Assembly: GCA_938036345.1 (NCBI GenBank)
Contig: CALHPJ010000004.1
Span: forward strand, 1-64,000
Source of the DNA: an uncultured Thermofilaceae archaeon
GTDB taxonomy: Archaea; Thermoproteota; Thermoprotei; Thermofilales; Thermofilaceae
Direction: 5' to 3'
Length of the DNA: 64,000 bases
Part shown: piece by piece, positions 17,722 to 26,346 of the stretch
How positions within the stretch are numbered: the first letter of the stretch is position 1
Layout: each line of letters opens with the position of its first letter
Translations under genes and position numbers: made by a program
The notes under the pieces: generated by a model
Seen by the model: only the letters and a program-made list of their open reading frames with translations
Told to the model about the DNA's origin: nothing
Database searches by the model: none

Positions 17722-18339
17722 GTGCCGGGTATGGCTCTAATTCAGGAGGAATGGGTACCCAAGACTTTGGCTGGGAAGCTAGTAAAGGAGGGGAAAATAA
17801 CAAGCTTAGGCCGCCTCTTCGAGTTAAATCTACCAATCAGAGAAGTCGAAATAGTGGACGCTTTACTCCCAGGACTGAAGCATGAAATACTTTCTGTTAA
17901 CTTGGTGCAGCGGCAGACAGACGCTGGCGAGGTTAGCCAGTTTCAAGTAACTGCGGTAGTAGGCAATGAAGACGGTTACGTTGGCGTAGGAATGGGTAAA
18001 TCTAAGCAAATACGGTTAGCGATCGAAAAAGCCATCCGAAGAGCGAAGTTGAACATAGCGCCCGTTAGAAGGGGGTGCGGCAGTTGGGAGTGCTTATGCG
18101 GGGAGGAACACTCCGTGCCATTTACAGTCCGGGGTAAAGCTGGAAGTGTGGAAATACTGTTACTGCCAGCCCCTAAAGGTGTAGGGTTAGTAGCAAGTGA
18201 TAGCGCAAAGGTTGTCCTCAGATTGGCCGGCATAAGAGACGTGTGGACTAGGTCAAGAGGGGAAACCAGAACTATCCACAATGTAGCTAAAGCTACAGTG
18301 GAGGCTTTAAAGCAAACCTATAAGTTGCGAGTTGAGTGA
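17722..18339 (+). CDS. rps5: Ribosomal protein uS5
   Basis: Archaeal S5 of 205 residues, important for decoding accuracy. It has EEWVPKTLAGKLVKEGKITS, the double-stranded-RNA-binding fold with GNEDGYVGVGMGKSKQIRLA and the C-terminal VASDSAKVVLRLAGIRDVW. Start is GTG 17722 or ATG 17731; the transcript seems leaderless. It lies on the opposite strand to uL18 and uL15, its normal neighbours, showing an inversion of the uS5-uL30 pair. Confidence 0.96.
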   Translation: MPGMALIQEEWVPKTLAGKLVKEGKITSLGRLFELNLPIREVEIVDALLPGLKHEILSVNLVQRQTDAGEVSQFQVTAVVGNEDGYVGVGMGKSKQIRLAIEKAIRRAKLNIAPVRRGCGSWECLCGEEHSVPFTVRGKAGSVEILLLPAPKGVGLVASDSAKVVLRLAGIRDVWTRSRGETRTIHNVAKATVEALKQTYKLRVE

Positions 18340-18812
18340 GCGCTATGTCTCTACTGGCTGTCATATTGATCAGAAGTCTAGCGGATAGGCGGCCGGAGGA
18401 GCGGAAAACGCTAGAATTGCTTAAACTTAACAGGAAGTTTAGTTGCGTTATAGTCCCGGATACACCCTCGATAAGGGGTATGCTGAAAGTTCTCGAAAAC
18501 GTAGTGACATACGGCGAAATCGACAGGAACGTGCTAGCTGCACTAATAGGAAGAAGGGGGCGGCTAGAGGGGGGGAAAAGGATACGGACCGATTACTTGA
18601 AGAAACTGGGGTACGGCAGTTTTGAAGAATTAGCTGAAGCGCTGCTATCAGGGGCTACTAGTTTAGATAAACTCCCTGGCTTTAAGCCAGTATTCAGATT
18701 GCACCCTCCTAAGGGGGGGTTCGAGGGAACTATCAAAAAACACTATAGCGACGGAGGTGAGCTGGGGTACAGGGGGTATAAAATTAACGAATTAATACTT
18801 AAAATGCTTTAA
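18336..18812 (+). CDS. rpl30: Ribosomal protein uL30
   Basis: Archaeal L30 of about 158 residues: LAVILIRSLADRRPEERKTLELLKLNRK, then PSIRGMLKVLENVVTYGEID and the archaeal C-terminal extension ending in FRLHPPKGGFEGTIKKHYSDGG-type sequence. GTG 18336 overlaps the uS5 stop; ATG 18345 is the other option. It converges with uL18. Confidence 0.95.
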   Translation: MSAMSLLAVILIRSLADRRPEERKTLELLKLNRKFSCVIVPDTPSIRGMLKVLENVVTYGEIDRNVLAALIGRRGRLEGGKRIRTDYLKKLGYGSFEELAEALLSGATSLDKLPGFKPVFRLHPPKGGFEGTIKKHYSDGGELGYRGYKINELILKML

Positions 18813-18850
18813 CATTTTCCTAGTATAATTCTAATTTAAGATTAGAGTTT

Positions 18851-19441
18851 TCATAAACTGCTTTGTATCCTTTGAACTACTTCTTCGAAATGATCCACTA
18901 CGTTAACAGGGTCTAAACCCCGTTTGAAGTAATCCGAGAAGATTGGCGTTTTCTCTGCTGAACTTTGCAGCAGTCTCGCGTACTCTGCTATGTGAACGCC
19001 TTTGACCCTGTTTTCATCGGGAAGGACCCCCTCGCCGACCGGTATCGATAGCCCAGCATCTACTGCACCTTTAGCTGCGGCAAAAACCCTTGCTCCTTTG
19101 ACAGCTCTTTTTAATCCGATATCCAGCACTGCTTCCCTGACCCCCTTTTCAAGTGCCCGCCGGGCGGCTAACATGCCAACTAAGTAAGCAGCTGGTAGGT
19201 TCTTCGTGCCCCCTTTCCATCCAAATTTCTCACTCAACTCTTTTGAGTGAGCAGCCGCTAGGGTAATGTCGCCAAAGGGCTTAGCATCAATAACCTGCAC
19301 TACAATATATCTATTCGTAACTCTAACTACGAACCTCGGTTTTTGAGATAAAATTAACTTCCTTCGCTTATAATAGTTAGTAATCCTCTCACGTCTCCTT
19401 CGGAAAGGTACTCTGTATCTTCCACTCTTAGCCACTGACAC
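18851..19441 (-). CDS. rpl18: Ribosomal protein uL18
   Basis: Archaeal L18 of 196 residues, which binds 5S rRNA. The N-terminal basic part ([21 protein letters not shown]) and the core with [14 protein letters not shown] and the alanine-rich helices ([18 protein letters not shown]) are clear. The start overlaps the eL19 end by 14 bases. The next genes in the normal order, uS5 and uL30, lie just beyond but on the other strand. Confidence 0.96.
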   Translation of the reverse strand: MSVAKSGRYRVPFRRRRERITNYYKRRKLILSQKPRFVVRVTNRYIVVQVIDAKPFGDITLAAAHSKELSEKFGWKGGTKNLPAAYLVGMLAARRALEKGVREAVLDIGLKRAVKGARVFAAAKGAVDAGLSIPVGEGVLPDENRVKGVHIAEYARLLQSSAEKTPIFSDYFKRGLDPVNVVDHFEEVVQRIQSSL

Positions 19442-19889
19442 CCCCCTCCTTCAGCACGCCTATTTCTTTTAGATGAGCTCTCAGAGATGAAACACTTCTA
19501 AACACTCCTCCCTTTACCTGGTTACGTAACTTCCTATATAGCTTGGAATCTATCAAACCCTTTTCGTGCAAATATTTGAGATAACCTCTCTGTGCCCGAA
19601 CTTTCCGAATCCAGAGTTCTTTCTCTTCAATCCGAGGGCCTTTGCGCCTACCCGGACCCCTCCTACGGCCCTTCTTAACCTGCAACCGCTTTATCCTCCA
19701 CCTGCCTCTGCTAGGGGTTGCAGGCGGCAGCTTGATTATCACACCTTCTTTGATTAACCTTTTTACATCTTCTCTAGTGACTGCAGTTTCGACCTGTTCG
19801 AGCCTCTCGGGATCTATCCAAACCCTGGATTCTCCAACCCCCAGTACGCTAGCAGCAATCCTTCTAACGGTTCTTAAAGCCGAAGCCAC
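19428..19889 (-). CDS. rpl19e: Ribosomal protein eL19
   Basis: A 153-residue archaeal L19e, which bridges the subunits. It has [23 protein letters not shown] at the N terminus, a basic central region ([16 protein letters not shown]) and a C-terminal helix ([21 protein letters not shown]). It lies between eL32 and uL18 in the usual archaeal order. Confidence 0.96.
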   Translation of the reverse strand: MASALRTVRRIAASVLGVGESRVWIDPERLEQVETAVTREDVKRLIKEGVIIKLPPATPSRGRWRIKRLQVKKGRRRGPGRRKGPRIEEKELWIRKVRAQRGYLKYLHEKGLIDSKLYRKLRNQVKGGVFRSVSSLRAHLKEIGVLKEGGVSG

Positions 19890-19934
19890 AACTCATCCCT
19901 GTAGGGCCAGAACCAGCAGTTTAAAAAAATGTCT

Positions 19935-20339
19935 CTAAGCGGTTGCGCTCAAGCCAGCGTTTACAATGTGTAGACCCATTTCCGAGGCCTTGCTTACGAT
20001 TTCCCTCCGCTTCCTAGCTCCAATTGTAGATGATATTCTAACTACGTGTAGCTTGGGATCGAGTCCTTCCAGCTCTTTAGGACTATGGACCAATACTTCA
20101 ACCCTCCCGCTGGAATGCAGCCCCCTTACAGCTCTAGGATTCCGATATCCAACTTTTACTCTTGGGGGAAAGCCCTTACGCTCCAACCTGATCTTATTAT
20201 CAAGACTTCTGCGAGGACTTCTCCACGAATCGTTAATCCGAGCTATATACCAACTGTTCATCCGAACGAAGCTCGGCCTTCTCCTATTCATTTCTGCCCT
20301 CAGTTTTATGAGCTTCTCGATACTCCGATCTATGGACAT
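19935..20339 (-). CDS. rpl32e: Ribosomal protein eL32
   Basis: Archaeal L32e of 134 residues. The core motif IRLERKGFPPRVKVGYRNP and AVRGLHSSGRVEVLVHSPKEL are diagnostic; it ends with the conserved GARKRREIVSKASEMGLHIVN. The uL6 gene that normally precedes it is missing: only 11 bases separate it from uS8. Confidence 0.96.
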   Translation of the reverse strand: MSIDRSIEKLIKLRAEMNRRRPSFVRMNSWYIARINDSWRSPRRSLDNKIRLERKGFPPRVKVGYRNPRAVRGLHSSGRVEVLVHSPKELEGLDPKLHVVRISSTIGARKRREIVSKASEMGLHIVNAGLSATA

Positions 20340-20350
20340 CTGCCAACACC

Positions 20351-20740
20351 TCAGTATACGTATGCTAGCAAAACACCGCCTATTTTCAGCTCCTCTGCCT
20401 CATGATGGCTCATGACTCCGCGCGATGTCGAAAGCACTAGTATGCCAGTATCCCTCGCCGGTAGAAGCCGAGTTTTCCATTTGTCGAGCTCGTGATACTT
20501 AACGGGATACCTCGGCTTAATTACACCGCAATCATTTACCCTCCCCAAAAGCTGTACTTTAAGTTTGCCGCCCCGTCCATCTTCAATATACTCTATTTCG
20601 CCCACGTATCCGTTCCTCTGAAAAACTTTGAGAACCTCAATTACAAGCTTCGAAGACGGATATATGATGCACTCACTTTTGCCTCTTGTCTCATTGTTCT
20701 TTATCGTAGCTATGGCATTTGCAAGCACGTCCATCAGCAT
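20351..20740 (-). CDS. rps8: Ribosomal protein uS8
   Basis: S8 of about 129 residues, a primary 16S-binding protein. The family begins at [19 protein letters not shown], so the start is ATG 20740 (or 20734), although the frame is open to 20806. It ends with the conserved [27 protein letters not shown]-like AAAACTTAATAG lies about 35 bases before the chosen ATG, so this gene may have its own promoter. Confidence 0.93.
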   Translation of the reverse strand: MLMDVLANAIATIKNNETRGKSECIIYPSSKLVIEVLKVFQRNGYVGEIEYIEDGRGGKLKVQLLGRVNDCGVIKPRYPVKYHELDKWKTRLLPARDTGILVLSTSRGVMSHHEAEELKIGGVLLAYVY

Positions 20741-20815
20741 GGCAATCCAAGGCGTTAATTTCCACTCTATTAAGTTTTCTACGGAGGCTACCCGATATAG
20801 GGCCATGTATATGAA

Positions 20816-20980
20816 CTAAGAATATTTGGTGAAACCCAGCTCCTTCGCTACCTCCCTAAAACATCTTCTGCACAAATACAATCCGTACTTCCTTACTATG
20901 GCCTCATGCGTACCGCACCTTATGCATCTCATCGACCCTTTACCGAACTTCCTTTTTCTCGGAGGTTTGAGCTTAGCCAT
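20816..20980 (-). CDS. rps14: Ribosomal protein uS14, zinc form
   Basis: A 54-residue protein with the zinc module [22 protein letters not shown] and the C-terminal [10 protein letters not shown], typical of the small archaeal zinc-binding S14. It was read directly from the minus strand. Its ATG overlaps the uL5 stop by one base, so uL5 and uS14 are coupled. It lies in its standard place between uL5 and uS8. Confidence 0.95.
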   Translation of the reverse strand: MAKLKPPRKRKFGKGSMRCIRCGTHEAIVRKYGLYLCRRCFREVAKELGFTKYS

Positions 20981-21513
20981 CAAATCACCTTCGCCCCCAG
21001 CACTTTCTCTATATACTCGATTGCTTCCTCCCTTGTTACGTAGTGCCCCTTTCCTACTTTAGACCTTCTCCTTCGCCTTCTGGACACGCGGTAACCAGGT
21101 CTTTCTAGGGCAACAGCTACGTCCATACCGAAAATTCCGACGGCCGGATCATACTTTACCCCGGGTATGTGTATGTGCTCCTTTATTCCGAAAGCAAAGT
21201 TCCCCCGCTCGTCGATACTTCCCCTACTGATGGTATACCCTACAGCGGCTAGCGCCCTTTTTAGAAAAGAATAGGCTTTCTCGCCTCTCAGGGTAACCAT
21301 GCAGGCTATATTTTCCCCTCTTCTTATTCCAAATTCTCGAATAGTTCTGCGGGCTTTTCTAAGTGAGGGCTCCTGTCCTGTCAACTCCTCTAGAACCCTC
21401 GCGGCGTTAGCTAGGCGTTCGCCGGACTCACCCACAGCTATGTGGGCTACTACTTTACCGATGAATATCCTCCTCATTGGGTGGTCTGTTTCCAGGATTA
21501 ATTCGTTGACCAT
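20980..21513 (-). CDS. rpl5: Ribosomal protein uL5
   Basis: Archaeal L5 of 177 residues, part of the 5S ribonucleoprotein. It has [22 protein letters not shown]-type N-terminal sequence, [26 protein letters not shown] and [24 protein letters not shown]. It follows eS4 by about 109 bases, an unusually wide gap for this operon. Confidence 0.96.
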   Translation of the reverse strand: MVNELILETDHPMRRIFIGKVVAHIAVGESGERLANAARVLEELTGQEPSLRKARRTIREFGIRRGENIACMVTLRGEKAYSFLKRALAAVGYTISRGSIDERGNFAFGIKEHIHIPGVKYDPAVGIFGMDVAVALERPGYRVSRRRRRRSKVGKGHYVTREEAIEYIEKVLGAKVI

Positions 21514-21622
21514 ACATCCGCGAAACTAAAATAGCCCATTTTAAATATTGCGGGAGTAGCTCAAGGAACCGAGCTCGGACTTTAATTTACACAGAAGGCC
21601 CGGTCTGCACTCTAATTGTTTA

Positions 21623-22423
21623 TCAGAGAATACTTGCATGCTCAGATTCGAGTAACTCCTCCCACCTCTTAAGCTCCTGCTCTGAGGGTAATGTGATGAA
21701 AGGCTTTTCATTACCTACAACAAAAACGTACTCTAGCATTGTCCTAACGGTGTCGTTGCCTTTGCTGAGGGTAACTACAGCTCTGGAGCGCTTGAAGGTC
21801 TGCTGTATGGAACGAATAGTACCGATGAAACCTACGTTTCTACCATCAATAACGCACGCCATCGACCCTTCAGCCATCTTCGCACTATCGATTATTTGAT
21901 TAGTATCTAAGTGCAATATAACGGTATCGTATGTCTTATAAAGCCGCCTTGAAGCGGGGTCGGTGCTTTTTATAACGTAATTTCTGCCGTCATGGAAAGT
22001 TAGTTGAATGTAACCATTTTTAACCGTAATCTTCCTATGTATTCTTAGGGGCTTCAATTTTGCTTCCTCTGCGGAGATCCTATGAAGCATGAGGAACTTG
22101 GATGGATGAGGTAAAATTCGGAAATACTCCTCAGGCCCCCTTAAGTAGAGCACGTCCATAAACCCCACTGGAAATTTATAGTCTGTAACCACTCTTCCAT
22201 CAACATAGACTCTTCTTTCAGCTAGAACTCTTCTTGTCTCTCCCATAGTGTAAGTGTATTTGAGGATATCCCTGAGGACTATCCCTAACGGCACAGATCT
22301 AATAATGGGGTGGGGGCCGGGTGAAGGCTTTACAGTCCACACAAAACTCTTCCTATGTATAGACCAGAACTTAGGTGAAACTTCCCGCCTCAAGTGCCTC
22401 AAAGATCCTCCCGACGTTCTCAC
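21623..22423 (-). CDS. rps4e: Ribosomal protein eS4
   Basis: Archaeal S4e of about 266 residues. The N-terminal RHLRREVSPKFWSIHRK, the S4 domain (TRRVLAERRVYVDGRVVTDYKFPVGFMD) and the KOW-like C-terminal part are visible. The start is GTG. It is 14 bases after uL24. The tail of this protein, ending WEELLESEHASIL, is the usual archaeal length. Confidence 0.95.
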   Translation of the reverse strand: MRTSGGSLRHLRREVSPKFWSIHRKSFVWTVKPSPGPHPIIRSVPLGIVLRDILKYTYTMGETRRVLAERRVYVDGRVVTDYKFPVGFMDVLYLRGPEEYFRILPHPSKFLMLHRISAEEAKLKPLRIHRKITVKNGYIQLTFHDGRNYVIKSTDPASRRLYKTYDTVILHLDTNQIIDSAKMAEGSMACVIDGRNVGFIGTIRSIQQTFKRSRAVVTLSKGNDTVRTMLEYVFVVGNEKPFITLPSEQELKRWEELLESEHASIL

Positions 22424-22437
22424 CTTTTCTGCACCCC

Positions 22438-22806
22438 TTATTGCGAAGCTCTTTTCCTCCTCTCTATAATTTCTTTCCTTCTACCATCGCTTAAATCCAG
22501 CTTTGTAATAACTACTTTCGATGGATGCAACGGTACGAGCACCTCTCTACCGTCAGCCCGCGTTCTTGTCGCACCTTCTACAAATATACGCATTTTCTTC
22601 ACATTGACCCTAACCACTTTGCCTTCGTGACCCTTGAAGCTGCCTCTGACGACCATGACAGTATCCCCTTTTCTAACCCTTATCCTACGAATTCCGTACT
22701 CCTTCTTAAGCTCCTCAGAGAGAGGTGACACTAGTTGCTTCGCCTTAACATGCAGCGGAGCTCTATAAAGCATCCTCTTCCTAACTTCTCTAGGATGCGA
22801 TGACAT
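22438..22806 (-). CDS. rpl24: Ribosomal protein uL24
   Basis: Archaeal L24 of about 122 residues with the KOW motif [21 protein letters not shown]. The start is ATG 22806 ([20 protein letters not shown]); the frame continues to 22830 but without family similarity. Normally uS17 and uL14 precede it; here the gene upstream is an unrelated zinc-binding protein. Confidence 0.95.
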   Translation of the reverse strand: MSSHPREVRKRMLYRAPLHVKAKQLVSPLSEELKKEYGIRRIRVRKGDTVMVVRGSFKGHEGKVVRVNVKKMRIFVEGATRTRADGREVLVPLHPSKVVITKLDLSDGRRKEIIERRKRASQ

Positions 22807-22885
22807 ACTTAACTGTACCACTATTAACACCTCGCAGGAGGCTTGTTAATAATTTAAAAACTTACCGGTAACAAATACACTTTAG

Positions 22886-23362
22886 CTAACCCGCCTCCTC
22901 GAGCAGTCCCTCCGCGGGAGAGCTTCTCGCCGCAGCAGCCGCTTTTTCCCTTTCTATTTGCTTTTTAGTCTCCTCAACAATCTTCTTCCAATCAATAAGC
23001 CTCCTATTTATCGTCTGTAGGTGCTGCTTAAGAAGCTCCATGGCCTTCTCCCTACCCAATCTGGCTACGTTCCATGTAACAAAGGGCGAGTAGAATGACG
23101 CTTTGGTTATCTTGGGTTTATCACCTTCTTCTAGCTCAAACTGTATGAATCCGAGTTCTCTCAGATAGCACGTGTCGTTTGGGCAAAGGATGTCTATTTC
23201 CCTGTTTTCCTTTTTTATGAATATCACTTTGTACTCCGAGGGATCTTTTATCACCCTTCCACAAACGCACTGAATATAGTCTCCCCCTTCGGTCAAGGCC
23301 AACTCCCTCAGAGAAGGGGAATACATGCCTCTTATTAAGAGTTGCGTAGCATGTCTCAGCAA
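22886..23362 (-). CDS. Uncharacterised zinc-ribbon protein
   Basis: I do not recognise a named family. The 158-residue protein has an early CVCGRV pair of cysteines and a later CPNDTC pair, about 27 residues apart, which looks like a zinc ribbon. This is followed by a mixed region (LGFIQFELEEGDKP) and a long charged C-terminal helix (INRRLIDWKKIVEETKKQIE) ending in an alanine-rich tail. ATG 23326 would be a shorter start. It leads the uL24-eS4-uL5 group at the place normally held by uL14, so a ribosome-linked role is likely but unproven. Confidence 0.7.
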   Translation of the reverse strand: MLRHATQLLIRGMYSPSLRELALTEGGDYIQCVCGRVIKDPSEYKVIFIKKENREIDILCPNDTCYLRELGFIQFELEEGDKPKITKASFYSPFVTWNVARLGREKAMELLKQHLQTINRRLIDWKKIVEETKKQIEREKAAAAARSSPAEGLLEEAG

Positions 23363-23410
23363 TCGAAAGCGACATCACTGATCAGTCGTGAGCTGCCTCA
23401 TCCTTCAAGA

Positions 23411-23420
23411 ACTTTTAAGT
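23411..23420 (+). promoter_or_regulatory. TATA-like box of the Rio2 gene
   Basis: ACTTTTAAGT lies about 21-25 bases before the GTG start at 23437, fitting a leaderless archaeal transcript and supporting this GTG as start. It is read from sequence; not tested. Confidence 0.4.
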
Positions 23421-23436
23421 AGACGGGGGTATTAAA

Positions 23437-24336
23437 GTGCTAGCCTTGAAGGAGGTACTCGAGGCGCTCAGGCAATTAGGTCCCGACGAGTTCAGAGTGT
23501 TGAGTGCGGTCGAGCGCGGTATGTCCAGATACATGTATGTTCCCATGGAGGAGATTTCTAGGCTGACCAGGTACGATGAAGATTATACGTCCGCATTAGT
23601 TAGAAAACTGAATTCAATGGGATTACTTCAGAGGCACACCGGCAACTATGTTGGCTATATTTTGACTTCTAGGGGATACGACTGTTTAGCTCTTAACACG
23701 CTGATAAAGAGGGGGGTTCTGGAGAGTATAGGCGTCTCACCCTTAGGTAGGGGCAAGGAATCCGATGTCTATCCGGGTAAAACTGCTGGAAATAAGCTCG
23801 TAGCGGTGAAATTTCACCGAATTGGTCGCACGTCCTTTAGGCAGACTAGGAAGCTACGCTCCTACATAGGTGAAAGGCGCCATATATCTTGGCTATACCA
23901 ATCCAGGTTGGCGGCCGAAAGCGAATACAGGGCCCTACGAATACTTCACCCATCCGGGGTTTCGGTTCCAAAACCTATTGATTGGAACAGACACATAGTA
24001 GTTTACGAATGCTTGGAGGGCGTTGAGCTTTTTAGAGCGCCTGAGCTAGCTGATGCAGCGCTATTTAGAGATCTCCTACTTGAGGAAATACTCAAAGCTT
24101 ATGGAAAAGGCGTTGTACATAGTGATTTAAGCGAGTACAACGTTATGGTTGTAGGAGAGAAGCCAGTCCTTTTCGATTGGCCTCAATGGGTTTCGAGTTC
24201 CCATCCCATGGCTATGCATTACCTGAAACGCGATATTCACAATATCCTAAAATTTTTTAAAAGGAAGTATGACATTAGTTACGACTTGAATAAGGTGATC
24301 AACAAACTGATGAGCAGGGGGGAGGGGTTTGCTTAG
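23437..24336 (+). CDS. rio2: RIO2 family protein kinase
   Basis: Atypical serine kinase/ATPase needed for final small-subunit maturation. An N-terminal winged helix (residues about 1-85) is followed by the RIO kinase domain: the P-loop LGRGKESDVYPG, a lysine in VAVKFH, the catalytic loop VVHSDLSEYNVMV and the metal-binding FDWPQW. Length 299 is standard for Rio2. It ends by overlapping the DUF460 gene by 8 bases. Confidence 0.95.
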   Translation: MLALKEVLEALRQLGPDEFRVLSAVERGMSRYMYVPMEEISRLTRYDEDYTSALVRKLNSMGLLQRHTGNYVGYILTSRGYDCLALNTLIKRGVLESIGVSPLGRGKESDVYPGKTAGNKLVAVKFHRIGRTSFRQTRKLRSYIGERRHISWLYQSRLAAESEYRALRILHPSGVSVPKPIDWNRHIVVYECLEGVELFRAPELADAALFRDLLLEEILKAYGKGVVHSDLSEYNVMVVGEKPVLFDWPQWVSSSHPMAMHYLKRDIHNILKFFKRKYDISYDLNKVINKLMSRGEGFA

Positions 24337-26341
24337 GAGAGTAATTGGAATCGATTTACTTCCCGGAGAATCACCGATTTCAACTAAAAACCCTCGCTTC
24401 TCCTATGTTCTCTTAGTAGATGGGGTCGTCAAAGAGAAGGGGGAGGCAGACTTACGTTATATACTCAATCTAGCAGATAAAACGCGGGTAGACGCTATAG
24501 CCGTTGATAACGTGTATGAAATAGCGCCGACAACAGAGGAACTTCAAGCACTTTTCAACTCCCTAAATTATACACCTAAGCTTGTCCAGGTAACCCTCAT
24601 AGGTGACAAAACATACCCTTTAAACGCGTTGGCAGCATCTCTTGGATTAGGTAGTGAAAAACTTAGCCCAGAGCAGGCCGCCGAAGTCGCTGCCATGCTA
24701 TGCCATATGGGAGTAGGTTCAGAGTTCGTGCTCTTTGAGCGGGATGAGACTAGGATTGTCATAGCTAAAGGTAGGCATCCATCTCAAGGTGGAATGAGCA
24801 TGGATCGCTATAAAAGGAATTTAGAGAAGCTTTTGCTTCAAAAAACTAGGGAAATCAGAGAGGTACTGGACAAAAGGGGGGTGGATTATGACGTATTCAT
24901 AGCTAAAACACGCTTCGGTGTAGAGCGGGCCGTGTTCATAGTGTATGCTTCAAGGGATAATTTATTCGGCATCGTAAAGCCAATACATGACCACGATTTA
25001 CAGTTAAAAATCGAACTGGTTTGCAAGAAAAACCCGATTTTCGTACCTTTAGCTAAACAACCTCCTAGGATACGTAAAAACTTGGATTACCTTATCGTTG
25101 GCGTGGATCCCGGAATCACGACGGGAATAGCCGCATTAACTTTGAGAGGCGAGCTGAAGTTACTTACATCCGGGCGGGAACTAAGTAGAGGACATGTAGC
25201 CAGGTTGCTGATGGCTTACGGTAACCCAGTCGTACTAGCCACCGATGTCGTCCCAGCACCCACGTATGTTAGGAAGCTGGGATCTATGCTGAATGCGGTG
25301 CTGATGATACCGAGCACTAACCTAACAGCAGAAGAAAAGCGTAGACTGGTCAACGAATTCTCCGAAGCTCGAAACGTAAACATTCTCGTTGAAAATTCCC
25401 ATCAAAGAGACGCCCTGGCTGCCGCGATATATGCGTTCAAGAAATTATCCCCGAAGTTAAACGAGGCAAGAGACAAGGTGAGAAAGTTAGGGTTAGATAT
25501 ACCGGAGGAGGAGGTGGAGGTCCTTGTTGCAAAAGGCTCAACTATTTGGGATGCTATTAGAAATGTATCACGTAAATATTACATACCAGAAGTTGATATA
25601 GAAATACCAGAAAAAATTCAATCTTATCCGGTTGATAAAATTATACAAGCACTCTACGATAAAATTTATTCGATGAATAGAAAAATAAAGGAACTTGAAA
25701 ACGATAAAAATGAACTTATATATAGGCTTAAGATTTTGGAGGAACAATATCAAAAAATATTAAGTTTCCAGAATTTTATATTGAAGAAAGACAAAATGAT
25801 AGAAATGCTGAATAATAGATTAAATAATTTGATAGTAGATTTATCTAAGCTTAACTATGAGCTAGATAAGAAAAAGGAGGAAATCAATTATTTGAAAAAT
25901 ATAGTTGAGCGAGCAGCTTTAGGCGAAGTAATATTGGTACCACGGGTTAGCAATGCGAAAAAGCTGCTAGAGATCCCACTCCCCACCGGTATAGCGGTTA
26001 TAGGGGTTATAAAGCCTGGCGATGATAAACTCATCGCAGCTTGCGCGAATAAGCAAAAGCTAAAAGCATTGATCTGCGAGAACGGCTATAGCGAGTACTA
26101 CGCGAAACTATTGGCCAGATACGACATTGCCTTACTAAGTGAAAAGGATGTCAGGGCTTTATACAAGCTGAGCAATGCGAGTGTATACGACGTGCATGAG
26201 CTTAGAGAGACAGTCACCACTAAGTTGAGAGAGAATAGTGAGGAAGTATCCAGGATGCTTAAGGACTCCGTTAGGGCTTTGCTGGAAAGCTACAAAAGCG
26301 AACGCGCCCGGCTACTCAAATCCAAGCGAGAGGACTCGTGA
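24329..26341 (+). CDS. DUF460 protein (RNase H-fold plus coiled coil)
   Basis: A 670-residue archaeal protein of the DUF460/COG2433 type. N-terminal part: RRVIGIDLLPGESP and IVGVDPGITTGIAALTLRG, repeated acidic RNase H-like strands. Residues about 430-530 form a long coiled coil rich in lysine and glutamate (ELENDKNELIYRLKILEEQY). A C-terminal domain follows. The start is TTG 24329, placed after GGGGAGGGG and overlapping the rio2 end. Nuclease or RNA-junction binding has been suggested for this fold; here it is inference. The coupling to Rio2 suggests a role in ribosome assembly or RNA metabolism. Confidence 0.85.
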   Translation: MLRRVIGIDLLPGESPISTKNPRFSYVLLVDGVVKEKGEADLRYILNLADKTRVDAIAVDNVYEIAPTTEELQALFNSLNYTPKLVQVTLIGDKTYPLNALAASLGLGSEKLSPEQAAEVAAMLCHMGVGSEFVLFERDETRIVIAKGRHPSQGGMSMDRYKRNLEKLLLQKTREIREVLDKRGVDYDVFIAKTRFGVERAVFIVYASRDNLFGIVKPIHDHDLQLKIELVCKKNPIFVPLAKQPPRIRKNLDYLIVGVDPGITTGIAALTLRGELKLLTSGRELSRGHVARLLMAYGNPVVLATDVVPAPTYVRKLGSMLNAVLMIPSTNLTAEEKRRLVNEFSEARNVNILVENSHQRDALAAAIYAFKKLSPKLNEARDKVRKLGLDIPEEEVEVLVAKGSTIWDAIRNVSRKYYIPEVDIEIPEKIQSYPVDKIIQALYDKIYSMNRKIKELENDKNELIYRLKILEEQYQKILSFQNFILKKDKMIEMLNNRLNNLIVDLSKLNYELDKKKEEINYLKNIVERAALGEVILVPRVSNAKKLLEIPLPTGIAVIGVIKPGDDKLIAACANKQKLKALICENGYSEYYAKLLARYDIALLSEKDVRALYKLSNASVYDVHELRETVTTKLRENSEEVSRMLKDSVRALLESYKSERARLLKSKREDS

Positions 26342-26346
26342 GCAAT

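Noticed and set aside
20741-20806. Longer N terminus of uS8
   Set aside because: The added 22 residues have no counterpart in S8, which begins at MDVLANA; a TATA-like box lies within that stretch.
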